This document shows positions 33,807 to 45,852 of a DNA stretch of 64,000 nt, piece after piece (position 1 is the first letter of the stretch; every line of letters starts with the position of its first letter). Position numbers and translations under genes: made by a program. The DNA comes from Apium graveolens (Eukaryota; Streptophyta; Magnoliopsida; Apiales; Apiaceae). Location: positions 1-64,000 of the forward strand of contig NW_027418097.1 in the NCBI RefSeq assembly GCF_009905375.1, written 5' to 3'. The notes below the pieces were generated by a model. It searched no databases and had not been told where the DNA came from. It saw only the letters and a program-made list of their open reading frames with translations.

Positions 33807-36500
33807 GGAAGATCATGAATATCTTGTTTTCACAACAATCTCTGAAGTTGGTCCAACTCACATATCTCAGGTTTCAATTTCTTGAACCATAATAATATTT
33901 TTCTCTCAATAGTCAATGCATGATAAGATCTTAGTTTTTAAATGTTTAACACTTGCACAAGCATGATAGCATCACACATAGATAATATTGAACTAGTTCA
34001 CTAGAATATTTTTCTGGTAACTAGGATTGATGTTTAACTTGTGCATGTTACTTTAGATGATCTTAAATATGTGTTTGAATATTTGTTGAATGTGATTAAT
34101 TGCTTTAGTGAGATATATGTTTTCCGACACTTAAGACCTTTGTTTATGCTTACTCTCTATATCCTATTACAATAGAATTTATTCATTTGATCTGAATTGT
34201 TTGTTAAGATGTATTAGTTTATATTTGGATTGAGACATCTAGATGAGATACATCAACAGGATTGGACTAGACAGAATTAGTGATTTGTTTGTTAATTTTG
34301 TTTGTTTCATATCATGCCTGTCTTGCTTAATTCTTATGTGTAATATTTCTGAATGAATACCATGTACTGCTAATTAAATGCTTGCTTATTTCAATGCCAT
34401 AAATGCATTTTTTGGTACTTGCATTAATTATAGAAAAATATGTTTTAGGATTATAATAGGGCAAAGACTACTAGTCCTCCTTATGTAAGGTTGGAACCAC
34501 TTTCCCCTAGCCTAGAGACAAATTTGTCAAGGGTATTAAAATGGAGAAAATGGTCAGTTAAAGATAAGAATCAACATGATAAGGTTGCAGCTGTTGTTAT
34601 CTCTATTTATAGTAAAATCTCTAATCCATCTGAACCCAAACTGATAAGTTGGGTACTAATAAATGTTAATCCATTTGTGAGTGCATGACATAACAGGTTA
34701 ATTGATTCATATGTATTCTTGGTAATTGATACTCAAGGCATATAATCAAAGAAAGAGCCTCACAAACAAATGGAACCGAGCGTCTGAATGTAACTGATAG
34801 TTAAAGCTATCATCGACTGATCTGTAAGGCGTTTGACGTCGTTTAGGCCCTGTAATTTGCGATTTAATGTTATCAGATTTAATTTTGATTTTTCTGATTT
34901 ATTTTTTCAATATTTGGTTTTTATGATTAGATCATGATGGGTATGATATGTTCAGATTATATTATGTGTTTTAACATGTTATTTTGTGTTAATTGAGCAT
35001 GGTGGATGGTTCTGGCTTATGACCTTAGGTTAATGGTTTTGGTCTATCAAATACGGCTTGCATGTCGTTTAATCTTGTAATTATTAAATCTCGAATGTCA
35101 CTTGAGTTCTTCTTGTAAGTTCATTAGATTAGTTTTCATATTTTATTCTTGTAATGTACATGAAGACATAAAGATTTGAAGATCAAGGGTACTCCCACAC
35201 GGAGGCCATCCAAGGAAGCAATACAAGAAAGAAGACATGTAATAGTTAGCCTGTATTTATTTTTCACCTTAGATTGACCTAGATCTTTGTCATTAGCTTG
35301 ATAAAGATCACATATGATGAAGCCATAACCAACCACGTTTATTTATTGTACTTTACATATATATGTGCATATGATGAATGTATGTGTAGAGTAGTTTATA
35401 AAGATGCATGCTTAATTAGATTAAGGATGTATGTATTAGATACGACACCCATGCCATGCTTGTTACACAAGATAAAATCTGTAATGATTCAAGATTTTAA
35501 AATGAACAAACGATTATGAGATTCTCGTGTTTATGAAACACAGAATAAAATAAAAAATTTCTTTGTTTCTGACATGGGTCGATTTTGTCAAAAGTGAGTT
35601 CATTGAACTTGTAAGGTTATGGGTTTTAAGCGAGACCGTTGTGACTCCCTCACTACCTGTAAATCAAACCATTGCCGAATATTGATTTGAAGTATTTTAT
35701 TCAAGGAAAAATTGGGAATCTCTTTATGATGGGATTATTATCGTTTTAAAATTAACAAAATCCTAAAGTTAATATTAAGTTGATCAGATGCCTTCCAATG
35801 AGTCCAATGCGTTAAACCCTAGATCGACCAGGAGTGGGTTCACCAAAGCGAAGTACTCCTATCTATCGTGGGAGATGTGTTGAAGTATATTGATACTTTT
35901 TGACTATTGGGTTTGACTGAACTAAGTTATCACAATAGGATTGTGAACTTAGAGGCATAGAGTTTGGCGAGATTTATTAGATAAATATGAACAAATGTTG
36001 TTCCACCAAGCTATCCAAGAGTTATATAGTTGATATAATTAACAAATGTTGTCTACCTAAATAATCATGTTTTAGGAGAAAAGCCAAAGTTCACCTAACG
36101 CGTGGTGAAATATGGATCTTGGCTCACTAGAAAGGATATAAAAGATATTTTTTCCGAATTAATAGTTAGGGCTATTGATTTGATAAAAATAGTGGGAGAT
36201 ATATATTGTGAATATATATATATATATATGAATAATCACTTGAATATAATTTAATGATCATCTGTAGACTAAGTCATTTTATGCACTTTAATATTGTGGA
36301 TATCAAATGATAAATAACACAAATAACTTCTCTATGTAATAGTCCTTGAGAAGGACAAGCTGACATGAAATAATTTCCTCGATTGACATGGGAACTTGAG
36401 GATTGTCCTCGGGTTCAAGGATGTCACTCAAACCCCTCCCTTATTTCTTCTGGCTGGGAATGAAATATGTGCATAACAAAATGCTTACCAGAAGTAAATT
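33807..36500 (+). other. Long non-coding stretch between copia LTR and gag remnant
   Basis: About 2.7 kb with no recognisable gene on either strand. It is AT-rich, with an (AT)n run near 36217. Frames of 60-75 codons (34491-34688, 35298-35519) are unrecognised. It is longer than a normal copia leader and may include another insertion or an unusual untranslated region. Confidence 0.4.
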
Positions 36501-36540
36501 AATTATGCAACTGATGATTCATGTCTCATGCTTGTAATTA

Positions 36541-37200
36541 GGAGTGCTGAGCTTTGGAAGCAACAAGAGCATAATGATGCTTATGATATGATTGAGCACC
36601 TTCAAAAGATGTTTGAAGAATAGGCTCGTCAGAAAGATTTGAAAATAATAAGGCACCATACTTTTGCATTAATTGGAGAATCATATCCGGTTGGACCACA
36701 TGTTCTAAAGGTGATAGGCATATGTACCTTGATATTTTGGGTTTCAAGAATGGTCTAAAGACTCAGCTTGATTTGATCAAACGATCTTTGAACAACTTCT
36801 ATTCTCAGTTTGTTAAGAACAAAAGGAATGAGATAGACAGAGCACTCACTGAGTTGTTAAGCATGTTTAGAACTGCTGAAAATAACACGGTAAAGGCATG
36901 AGTTACGTCCATATTGATGATGTACACATGGAATGCAAATAGGAAAGGAAAGTGGACAGGCAAGGTGAAGATTTGATCTTATTCGGTGCCAAACCAAAGT
37001 CCAATCCAAAGGGCTTTTGAAGCCTAATAGTGGTGTTGCTAAAGGAGATGATTGTTGTTTCTGTGGAAATAACTGGATGAATGGAAGTTAAATTATCAAG
37101 CTTATTTGGAAGATCTAAAGAAGAATACTAGCAATGGTCAATCTTCAGGTATAGGGTTAGAATTGGAGCAAAAGTTGTTGCTCTAGTTGAAGGAACTCGA
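36541..37200 (+). pseudogene. Copia gag remnant
   Basis: The plus strand reads SAELWKQQEHNDAYDMIEHL then KMFEE-stop-ARQKDL. This matches the copia gag pattern in which a helix with H-L-x-x-M-F-x-E-Q-A-R is followed by a short spacer. Further on, KTQLDLIKRSLNNFYSQF is readable (about 36752-36805), then a damaged zinc-knuckle-like CCFCGNN at about 37047. Multiple stops and shifts make it non-functional. Confidence 0.7.
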
Positions 37201-37379
37201 TACCTAATGTTGCCCATAAGGAGAGATTGAGAACTTGATAAATTGTTATTACGTGCCTACCTTTAGCAGATACATTAAGTCAATTTCTTGTCAGGACAAG
37301 AAAGGTTTTCATTTTAATTAAATAAACAATAGTTGTTTATTCTATTTCAATGATAAGACATATAATGTTGCACAATTAG

Positions 37380-38230
37380 TTAACAATTTATATGTTCTAA
37401 GTTTACTCAAATCAAACATTACCATTAGCATTGTCGTTAAGTCATATTAATGAGACACGCATTTCTGAGTTACATATAGATGAATACTTGGATAAGTTTG
37501 ATTTTGAATCATAAGGAAGATGCGAACTTTGTCTCATTGGCAAAATGACTAAAGCTTCTTTTACCTGATCAGGTGAAAGGGCCACCGAACGATTATGACT
37601 TATACATAAAGATGTATGTGGTCGAATGCATATGATGGAAAGGGGGCTTATACTACTTCATAACATTTACTGATGATTTCAGTAGATATGGATATGTGGT
37701 TCTTATGAAGAACAAATCCGATTCTTTTGAAATGTTCAAAGAATATAAGGCCGAAGTAGAAAAGAAAAAAGGGAAAGGTATAAAAGTTTTACGATCAGAT
37801 CATGGAGAAGAATACTTAAACCTCAATTTCAAGAGTTTCTTGAAGGATTGTGATAATGTATCATAACTTACTCCTTCTGGAACACCTCAATGGAATAGAG
37901 ATTCTGAGAGAGAAATCATACCTTGTTGGACATAGTGCGATCGATGATGAGTCAAGCGGATCTTCCATTCAGTTTCTGGGGTTATGCTCTAGATACGGCT
38001 GTATATACACTTAACCAAGTTCCGACTAAAGCGGTTCAAAATACTCCGTATGAGATATAGAGTGATAAATGTGAAAGCATGTCATTTATGAAAATTAAGG
38101 GACGTGAAGCGTTTGTAAAATGTTTAGCCTCTGACAAGCTTGGACCAAAATTAGATAGATGCTATTTTGTGGGATACCCAAGTGAGACTAGGTATAGTTT
38201 TTCTAATCCTTCCGGGAACAAAGTGTAAGA
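37380..38230 (+). pseudogene. Copia integrase remnant
   Basis: Readable pieces in order are a zinc-finger tail (CELCLIGKMTKASF, 37518-37560), YYFITFTDDFSRYGYV (about 37660), EYKAEVEKKKGKGIKVLRSD (37742-37800; second catalytic Asp region) and a mutated TPSGTPQWN stretch (about 37870). SMMSQADLPFSFWGYALDTA-like sequence (37945-38000) and NQVPTKAVQNTPYE (38014-38055) follow. The expected order is kept, but frameshifts and stops occur repeatedly. Confidence 0.8.
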
Positions 38231-38412
38231 AAATCAGTGGGAGGATAATACATCTCGATGAAGATCGAGAACCACATGATAACATTGAACCAGAGTTGGA
38301 ATAAGATCAAGATGTACATCAAAATGTTGAAAGTAATCTTGTGCAATAAACACATGTTATTAGTAGATCTAGTAGGATTCACCATGAGCCCGGGAGAAGT
38401 TATGAATTTTTT

Positions 38413-39120
38413 TTGACTCAAGATGGTGATGTGATGCTTACAGATAATGATAAGCCGCTCACCTACCAAGATGTTATGAACAGTTTAGACTCCGAGAGAT
38501 GGCTAGAGGCCATGATATCCGAGATGGAATCTAATTATCAAAATAAAGTATTGACTTTAGTTGATCCACTTGAAGGGGTAATACCTATAGGGTGCAAGTG
38601 GGTTTTCGAGAAGAAAACTGACATGGATGGTAAAGTAAAGACCTATAAGACGCGACTAGTGGCAAAAAGTTTCAAAAAAAATCATGGTATAGACTATGAT
38701 GAGACTTTTTTACCGGTTACTATGGTCAAGTCCATCAGGATTTTGTTAGCAATAGTTGCTTACTTTGACTTTGAGATTTGGAAAATGGATGTCAAAACTT
38801 CTTTCTTATATAGGAGCCTTGAAGATGATGTATATATGATACAACCTGAGGGTTTTATCAATCCAAATTTTGCTAAGATAGTTTGTAAGTTGCTTCTATC
38901 TATTTATAGATTGAAGTAAGGCTCAAGGAGAATGAATATTCATTTTGATGAAATGGTCAAAGAGTTTGGCTTTATTCAAAATGAAAATGAACCATGTGTT
39001 TGCAAGAAGGTTAGTGGGAGCCATGTGACATTCATAGTATTATATGTAGATGAAATATAACAAATGAAGAATGTCATACCTTCTCTACAGGCTGTTAAGA
39101 CTTGGTTGAAAGACTTAGGC
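38413..39120 (+). pseudogene. Copia reverse transcriptase, broken
   Basis: A 168-codon open stretch (38413-38919) holds the RT N-terminal half: WLEAMISEMES, GCKWVFEKKTDMDGKV, LVAKSF, DYDETFLPV, WKMDVKTSFL and GFINPNF. A TAA ends it where KQASR-type sequence is expected. The active site at 39043-39054 reads YVDE instead of YVDD and is followed by a stop. The element was therefore dead, or has died since the gypsy insertion at 39580. Confidence 0.85.
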
Positions 39121-39579
39121 GATGCTACCTATATATTAGGGATCAAGATCTATAGAGATAGATTGAAAAGATTAATCGACCAAGTCAGAGTACATAAATT
39201 GATAAAGTATTACATTATTTTATTATGCAAGAGACAAAGAAAGGATATGTTTTGATGTCTTATGGGATAGTTATCTCAAAAGATAATTGCCCTCTAAATC
39301 ATTAGATGATAAGGGCAGTTTGAGAAAGTTCCAGATGCGTCAGCAATTGGATCTATATTCTGTACAATGATATGTATTTATCCTGATATTTCGTATGCTT
39401 TGAGCATGACGATCGGATACCAGTCTAATCAAGGTGAGGGTCACTTGATAGTTTTCAAGAATATTCTTAAGTACTGAAAGAGGACTAAAGATTTATTTTT
39501 GGTGTTTGGAGAAGATAGGGAATCGGTTGTAAAGGGTTACACTTATACTATTTTCTGAACCTAATTTTTGGACAGATAA
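39121..39579 (+). pseudogene. Copia RNase H start, cut by the gypsy insertion
   Basis: A GDATYILGIKIYRDR block is readable at 39118-39162, and a mutated PDISYALSMTIGYQSN-like block at 39384-39430. NFWTDN lies at 39565-39580, where the gypsy LTR begins. Several frameshifts separate them. The continuation of this copia is not in the window. Confidence 0.75.
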
Positions 39580-42038
39580 TGTGGCGCCCTCCAAACCCGG
39601 GTCAAAAGTTTGGGGTCCACAACACAAATACAATATCTTAACCTGTATATGAAATATTAATTCCAATGACCCTACTCTATATAACCACGGATCACAACAG
39701 GTTAAAGTATGAAAACAAGCCACAACCTTAACTTTTATTACAACGTACCAAATTTCCCTTTAATTTAACTTACAACTGATAATAAAAGTATTCCTACAAT
39801 TTGACTATCTTTCTACCCCATGAAGCTTCTGCTAGCTCGATCCAACTCAACTGGAATCTTAGCCCGCACTTTGAACTGAGGAACTTCACTATCATCCATA
39901 TCCTTTTCAACTGTAACATATATAAAAAGATTCGCAAGAGTGAGCTAACTAGCTCAGCAAGTCATGATAACGAATACTGAGGTTAAACAATGATCAAATG
40001 AGATGATTCAAAGGAATCAAGTTTCTTTTTAACTAATCATTAGAATTGGATATTCATTTTAAGTTATAAAACCAAGGTTAGGTTGCTGATCAGTCACGCA
40101 CTAACCCCGAGCAAAGCACACAGCACTGCTCTAACTACTGGATCCAAGGTACACATTGGCCTAATTCGACCACGAATCTGGTCTGACCACGAATCTTGTC
40201 CACATAAGAAAACTATCCAATTCTAAAACAATTCAGTGTAATTCGTCATTTACGAAATTAGGGTTATTGAGTTTTGGCAAAATGTTTCACTATAACATAT
40301 AATCAGGTTTTATATAAAACATACGTATATGTATTTACTTATACTCTCTCGACGTCCCGATAATTCTCGGATACGCTTCACGTATTTCCGTAGTCTAATT
40401 TCCCGGAAATCGGATAGCGTCCCCTTCATTTATCGGACTACCCGTCGAAACATCATCGACGTTTATCACAACAATCAACCACTCAAACAATCCAATCATT
40501 ACAGTTCATAATTCACAATTCGCAATTCGTGGCTCAATAGGACTTTTAAAACCAAATAGTAGTTTTCGTTCCGAAAATAATCATACGAACTATTTTATTT
40601 ATTCTGTAAGTTTAGGACTCAGAACGTATCATCACGGTCCACTGTCGGCTCGCCGAGGCTCATCGCCGACGGCGGTAAAATTCGCGGGTGCCCGATTATT
40701 CCGGGTTTCCGTCACGAATTCCACCGATTAAATATCGAGTATCTGTACAAAGTGAATTTATTTCATTAAAATAATCAATGAATTTTCCTGCATAAAATTA
40801 AAAACTAAATCAATACTCGCACAACAACCAAAATAAGCGAACGGGGAAAAACAGAGTAACAGCTGAGCAGAAACATCACAACCAAAATAGCACACGCCAC
40901 GCACCGAATACACATACATCCGGTCGCCTGGCCGGAATCCAAACGGCGGCAACCGGAAACCAAAACAATCAGGAAGACAGAAGCAACCCAATAGCATGTA
41001 ACAGAATAGCAGGAGACACAACAATAACACACCCAACTGAACACACATACATACATACATATGTATGTATATATATACGGATACAATTAGAAAAAAAAAA
41101 CTAAGCTACATGACCAACCGAAGATGGGCGGTGGTGGCAGCAAAGTCAAAGAAGGGATAGCCAGAAAACAGCGGCCGAAACTCACCCGAACAGAGAGCAA
41201 CGGGGAAGAGGAAACAGGGAGAAGAAAAAGATTAGAGAAAGTTCGAGAATGAACGAAACAAAAGAAAAGGGGGGTGTTGTTATTTTATTTTTATTTTGCT
41301 GACACATGCTGCAAGAAGGCTATAACACGTGTCCCCTGCTTATTAAACCAACATGTTTTTGAAAAGATAATTGCGAGCTTTTAAGACCCGGTTGTTTCGA
41401 ATCTCAAATTTACGAACCGAATTGCACTTTAAACAATGCCAAAAAATTATCAAAGTAGTCTTAAAAAGTTATAAATATCCCAAAGTTTATAAAACATAAA
41501 TTCCGTAATTTTAAAACAATTTCTAAAACACAATTTATACCCGCTTTTCTCAAATAAATGAAACAACGCGCGGGTAAAATTAATCCCGAATATTTCCAAA
41601 ATAATTTTAAAATTCTAAGAATATTCCAAACTTAAATAAATATGAGTTTCATAATTTTTGAAGAATTTTAGAATTAAATATGGATTTTATAAATAAAAGT
41701 AATCAAAAAATCATTTAAAAATAAATAATTAGTAAAATATTGATTTCTCAATTTTATAAAATCCTAAAAATAATTATTGTAATTATAAAATCATAAAAAT
41801 AATTTTAGAGACATTCCAAGTATTTATACGAATAAATTTGCATCAAATCCACTTTTGAAAATGAAAAGAATCCAATACGATTCCATAATTAATCACACGA
41901 AAAACCCGGTATATTGTAAGTCACACATCAATAATCAAACAACACTTAGCGGTCCAAAACCAATACACATATTTTATATATTTAATAATTTCCATAATTA
42001 CATAATTTAAATAATTCAAAAATACACAAGTCGTTATA
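39580..42038 (-). repeat. Gypsy LTR2 (3' LTR in element orientation), ~2.46 kb
   Basis: It begins TGTGGCGCCCTCCAAACC and ends GTCGTTATA beside a polypurine tract, which sets its orientation as minus. It is the same family as LTR1 (1-4437), in the opposite direction. It includes the perfect 20 bp palindrome centred on ACATATGT at 41051-41070. The preceding five bases GATAA (39575-39579) are the candidate target duplication, with no partner in the window. Confidence 0.85.
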
Positions 42039-42055
42039 TCCTCCCCCCCTTAAAA
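42039..42055 (-). other. Polypurine tract of the LTR2 gypsy element
   Basis: The minus strand reads TTTTTAAGGGGGGGAGG just before LTR2, parallel to the tract of the intact Tekay element at 49901-49916. Confidence 0.75.
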
Positions 42056-44464
42056 AGATTCTGTCCTCAGAATCCGGTCTAACTAGACGAGTGAGGATAT
42101 TTGTCAAGCATATATGACTCTAGTTTCCAAGTAGACTATTCTACTCGAGGATTTTCAACGTACTTACTAAAGATATACACTCATTTCCAATGACTCGCCT
42201 TTAACGATCAAGAGTTTGGATTGATCACTCATTGCAAAACAAATTTGGACAAGAGCCCATTGGCTCCTACTTACTTAGTTCAAATCAGATACTTATTGCT
42301 TTAACCTTAACAAGCCAAACACATTATACGTACACACGGTTGCGATGATAACATTAACTCATAAATAACTTTATCTATATTTATCCATACCTTGAATGGT
42401 TCACTAATTTTAGGACTTGACATGCCCTTTCTACTCAACTTATCCAATCTCTTTCAAGATGACATTTTTACTAATACTACTGGTCCTATTTTTATATTCA
42501 TACTCTCCCTCAATACAATTCCGCTTCTTCCTTTATTTACTCTGAGCTGCTTCAATCCATATCGTTACGCCCTTGGTGTGCTGGATTAACTTAGAATTTA
42601 ACAATTTTCTTTCTCCCACTTTATCTCGATAAAAGTTGAGGACCTACACTTGCGTTCACATAAAGCTTGGTAAAGTGGCATTCCAAAGATGACATTGCTG
42701 ATAAATGATCATTCCATTGTTTCCTTAAAACTTCACTTCTCAACCTATCCTACATTTCCTAAATTATTTCCGTACTTTGACTTTCCGCATAAGGATGATA
42801 GACGGTGCTCGTTTCCAACTTAGTTTCTAAATGTTCAAGCATCTCTTACTCTTTTTCATCAGTTAAGACTGAAAAGTAGTCTCATATATTCACGTATTAT
42901 CACCTTTAAGTATTTGAACTTCAGATTCCACTCTTTCCAATTCGTCTATTAACTCCTCGGTGGTTTTAATTACATCCAATTCTTCTCTGTCGACATAATG
43001 CATTTGTTACCATACAGCTTTGCTTTAGGTAATTGTTAATGGATTAATTCAGAATCTTTTGTTAACCCTAATTAAAATTTCATTCTTGAAGACTCAACGT
43101 ATAGTTGCTTTCTTTCTGATCTTTGGAGAGAAATCCTTGGGCATCTCATGCAGACTCTCTTATTCCTTGAGAGTAGCTGAGGATGTTATCCATAAATACA
43201 ATTTGCTTATCCAAATACTCCTTATACACCACGTTCCTTAATTCCTTATAGCCACCTGATACACTTGTTATTTCACATAATATCACCAGAGCTTGCAATG
43301 CTCTTAATTCACTTTAATCATAATCTCTGATATTTTCTCAGGTCGGATTTTAAGTTAATTATCGAGACATAGCACACTTCTTAGATTAGGTCTCATAAGT
43401 AATCATTCCTCATAGGGGTCATTTATTCTTATTCGTTGTTTTATTGAACTCCCGTTAATTAGTACATAATCTCATAATTGTATTCCTTTTCTCCAACAAC
43501 ATCACTGATACATTTTATGATTCACTTCTTGTAAAACCACCCCTTGGTCTGCCTTATTTATTAGGCCTCCGATACTTTGCCTTAATTCTTTGGCATGTTC
43601 AACACTTCCCAATCTATTTTGAAATTCGCTTCCTATACCTGATTATCACTATTTTTCTTTAAACTTCCATATGTCCTGGCATTTCTTCAATAACTTAAAT
43701 ACTTAATATTGTGAATTCCCTGTGGGATCTCATTTCTTAATTCTTGTACTTGTAGCATCCAAGTGCTGGAAGAAAACCTGGAGATATCGTGATCGTTCTC
43801 CTGAGCGCATAAATTTCCCTTTGTTAACTACTAACATCGTGATCCATTATCTTCTCTTGACATCTTATCTTTCCCTTCACAACTTCAACTGAAAGGTCAC
43901 ATTATCCATCTTTCTTCCTTTTGGATTATGAACTTTAGCTTCCAAGTCCAACTTCCAGAATCCTATAGTTAATTCTTCTGGTGTAGTCTCTATGTTCGTC
44001 CTCTCCTTTTTGCCTATCGCTTTTCACTATTTTTGCTTTTCCTCGTGAATACATACTTCAACTCTTATGATCCGTATAGATCTTACACCTTTCTCCATAC
44101 ATATCATGTTTCCCAATCTTTCAAAAGAAATATTATTACTGTTAGTCCCCATTATGAATAGGATACTTCTGCTCATAAGGTTTCGGTTGTCTGGGTGCAT
44201 ATACAATATCTTTATTGTGCTGCATCAACACACATCCTACTTCCTTATGAGAAGCATCACTATAACTACCAAATCTCCTTGATATTTTCAAAATGATAAA
44301 GTAGGTGTTGTAACCATTCTTTCATTTAACTCCGTAAAACTTTGTTCACCCTTCTCTACTTCATATAAACTTCTTGTTTTTCCTGGTTAGCTTCGTCCAA
44401 GATATTATAACTTTCAAGAAATCTTGCACAAATTTTTTGATAGTAACCGACCCATGATAAAACT
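42056..44464 (-). pseudogene. Decayed gypsy pol (integrase C-terminus back to RNase H)
   Basis: The order and local sequence parallel the intact Tekay element. The block 42058-42240 matches 49918-50090 (chromodomain end). The block 42400-42500 matches 50270-50350 (integrase tail). The block 44050-44440 matches 51600-51990, including TGTGCTGCATCAACACACA and the RNase H active-site stretch. All frames are broken by stops and indels. The element is interrupted at 44464 by the Sirevirus LTR, so RT, protease, gag and the other LTR should lie beyond the window. Confidence 0.75.
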
Positions 44465-44754
44465 TGTTAGGAATATATGTGCATTAGTTTGATGATATGT
44501 TTAACAAAACACTTAAGTAGAAATTTAGTGTCTGTAGCCTCAACGGATAAGACCACTTTGGCTATCCGTTGATGGTGTAGCTTTACTTAGAAATAAGTCT
44601 AGTATTGTAGCATATTTCAGTCTCTGTATTTAAAATTGTAATTCTTAGAAGTTGAGAGAAACTATGAGTCATGTTGACTACTAGATGATATGCAGATAGG
44701 AAGGCCAATTGTAAATATTTCATGCCTTGTAATTTTGTATAAATGAAGTGGTAT

Positions 44755-44925
44755 CAACGGATGACTTAAAGACCTTCAACGGATGAGAAGCTAAGCTTCA
44801 ACGGATGTCTCTAAAGCTTCAACGGATAACATCCTTCAACGGATGAGAGCATCAACGGATGAAAGCTTCAACGGATAACATCCTTCAACGGATGAAGTCA
44901 TCAACGGATGAAAGCTTCAACGGAT
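44755..44925 (+). repeat. Phased CAACGGAT array in the Sirevirus LTR
   Basis: Ten forward copies begin at 44755, 44777, 44799, 44820, 44837, 44853, 44869, 44886, 44902 and 44918. Spacing is 22, 22, 21, 17, 16, 16, 17, 16 and 16 bases. Most copies read TCAACGGATG or TCAACGGATA. The array lies about 240 bases upstream of the TATA candidate. Confidence 0.97.
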
Positions 44926-45165
44926 GTTCTGCTAATTAGCCGTTGATAAGTGGTAGTTGTACCTACAAACAGAGGCACGTGGGTTGACAGAGAAAACCTG
45001 AGATGTGGTAGCCGAATTTCAGGATCAACAGAAAAAGCAGCCGTTCTTCTTTAGTACAAAGTTGCAATAGTCAACAAAGTACTTGAGTGAACAGGAAAAG
45101 AAGCAAGTGAAGAAATTATTTTACTATTGTAATTTTATATTGTTTTTCACTTGTACACTTGGTAA

Positions 45166-45173
45166 TATATAAA
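45166..45173 (+). promoter_or_regulatory. Candidate TATA box of the Sirevirus LTR
   Basis: TATATAAA lies in the LTR about 365 bases before its end. A weaker TATAAATG is at 44738. Promoter use is inferred. Confidence 0.5.
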
Positions 45174-45532
45174 CCAAGAAGAAGCTAGTAATTAGAGAGA
45201 GATTTTCCAGAGCTGTTAAGAAATATCTTGAGAGAAAATTCATCTAGTTTGTACTAGGATGCAGCTGTGATCAACATTGTTGAACACAGATTTTCTAATA
45301 TACCATCTCTGGTGGAACAACAAATCCACCAGAAAAGTTTTTAAAGTTTGTTGTGTTCTTTACATTTTGTGTTTGAATATATATCTGTCTGCATTAGCTC
45401 AAAGCAATTCATACACTTGTTCATCTAGAACACACTGCTTTAATAAACTTCTCAAAACTTGAAAAAGTTTTGAGATTTACATTCAACCCCCCCTTCTGTA
45501 AATCTCATTGTTAGTCCTCTAGGAATAACAAT

Positions 45533-45544
45533 TGGTATCAGAGC
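45533..45544 (+). other. Primer-binding site of the Sirevirus-like element
   Basis: TGGTATCAGAGC, two bases inside the LTR, complementary to initiator tRNA-Met. Confidence 0.9.
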
Positions 45545-45591
45545 AAGCTCTTGACACACAAAGAGTTTAAAGATCTTGGAATCTAACAAAG

Positions 45592-45852
45592 ATGAGTAAG
45601 AAGGATATTGGAGTAAAGATCCCAGTTCTTGACAAAGACAGTTATCACCACTGGAAGGTGAAAATGCACCTTCATCTACTCTCCCAAGATGAAGGTTATG
45701 TAAACTGTATTGAGAATGGTCCTCACATTCCCCACAAAGTAGCCACAGTTGCTACGGCCACAATTGCTGTTGGTCAATCCATTCCAAAACCTAGAGCAGA
45801 ATGGACAATGGAAGACACAGAAGAAGTCCACAAGGATAAGAAGGCTATGAAC
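45592..45852 (+). pseudogene. Sirevirus-like gag, N-terminal part (split by Tekay insertion)
   Basis: Eighty-seven codons run from the ATG at 45592 (MSKKDIGVKIPVLDKDSYHH), 48 bases after the PBS. This is the copia gag start with the D-x-Y-x-x-W motif (DSYHHWKVKM). The reading is cut at 45852 by the minus-strand gypsy LTR. The same frame resumes at 59392, where the codons for Met-Asn are repeated by the target duplication. In an intact element gag makes the capsid; here the mRNA would run into 13.5 kb of foreign sequence. Confidence 0.9.
45848..45852. repeat. Target-site duplication of the Tekay insertion, left copy
   Basis: TGAAC precedes the LTR at 45853; the right copy is TGAAT (59393-59397). 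One substitution separates them, and both keep the Asn codon. Confidence 0.8.

Larger units (their letters stand above)
44465..45530 (+). repeat. 5' LTR of a Sirevirus-like copia element, 1066 bp
   Basis: It runs from TGTTAGGAATATATG to CTCTAGGAATAACA and is followed by the primer site. It contains a phased array of CAACGGAT (44755-44925), outlying copies at 44541 (forward) and 44564 (inverted), and a TATA candidate at 45166. The lineage is assigned from the pol sequence downstream. The 3' LTR lies beyond the window. Confidence 0.9.

Noticed and set aside
33662..35519. Frames of 60-76 codons between 33662 and 35519 as possible host genes
   Set aside because: Short, AT-rich, no domain or signal recognised, no matching splice or promoter context, and flanked by copia sequence on both sides.
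44755..44925. The CAACGGAT array as a CRISPR array or simple satellite
   Set aside because: The motif is only 8-10 bases, intervals are similar to each other rather than unique spacers, and the motif also occurs in coding parts of the same element.
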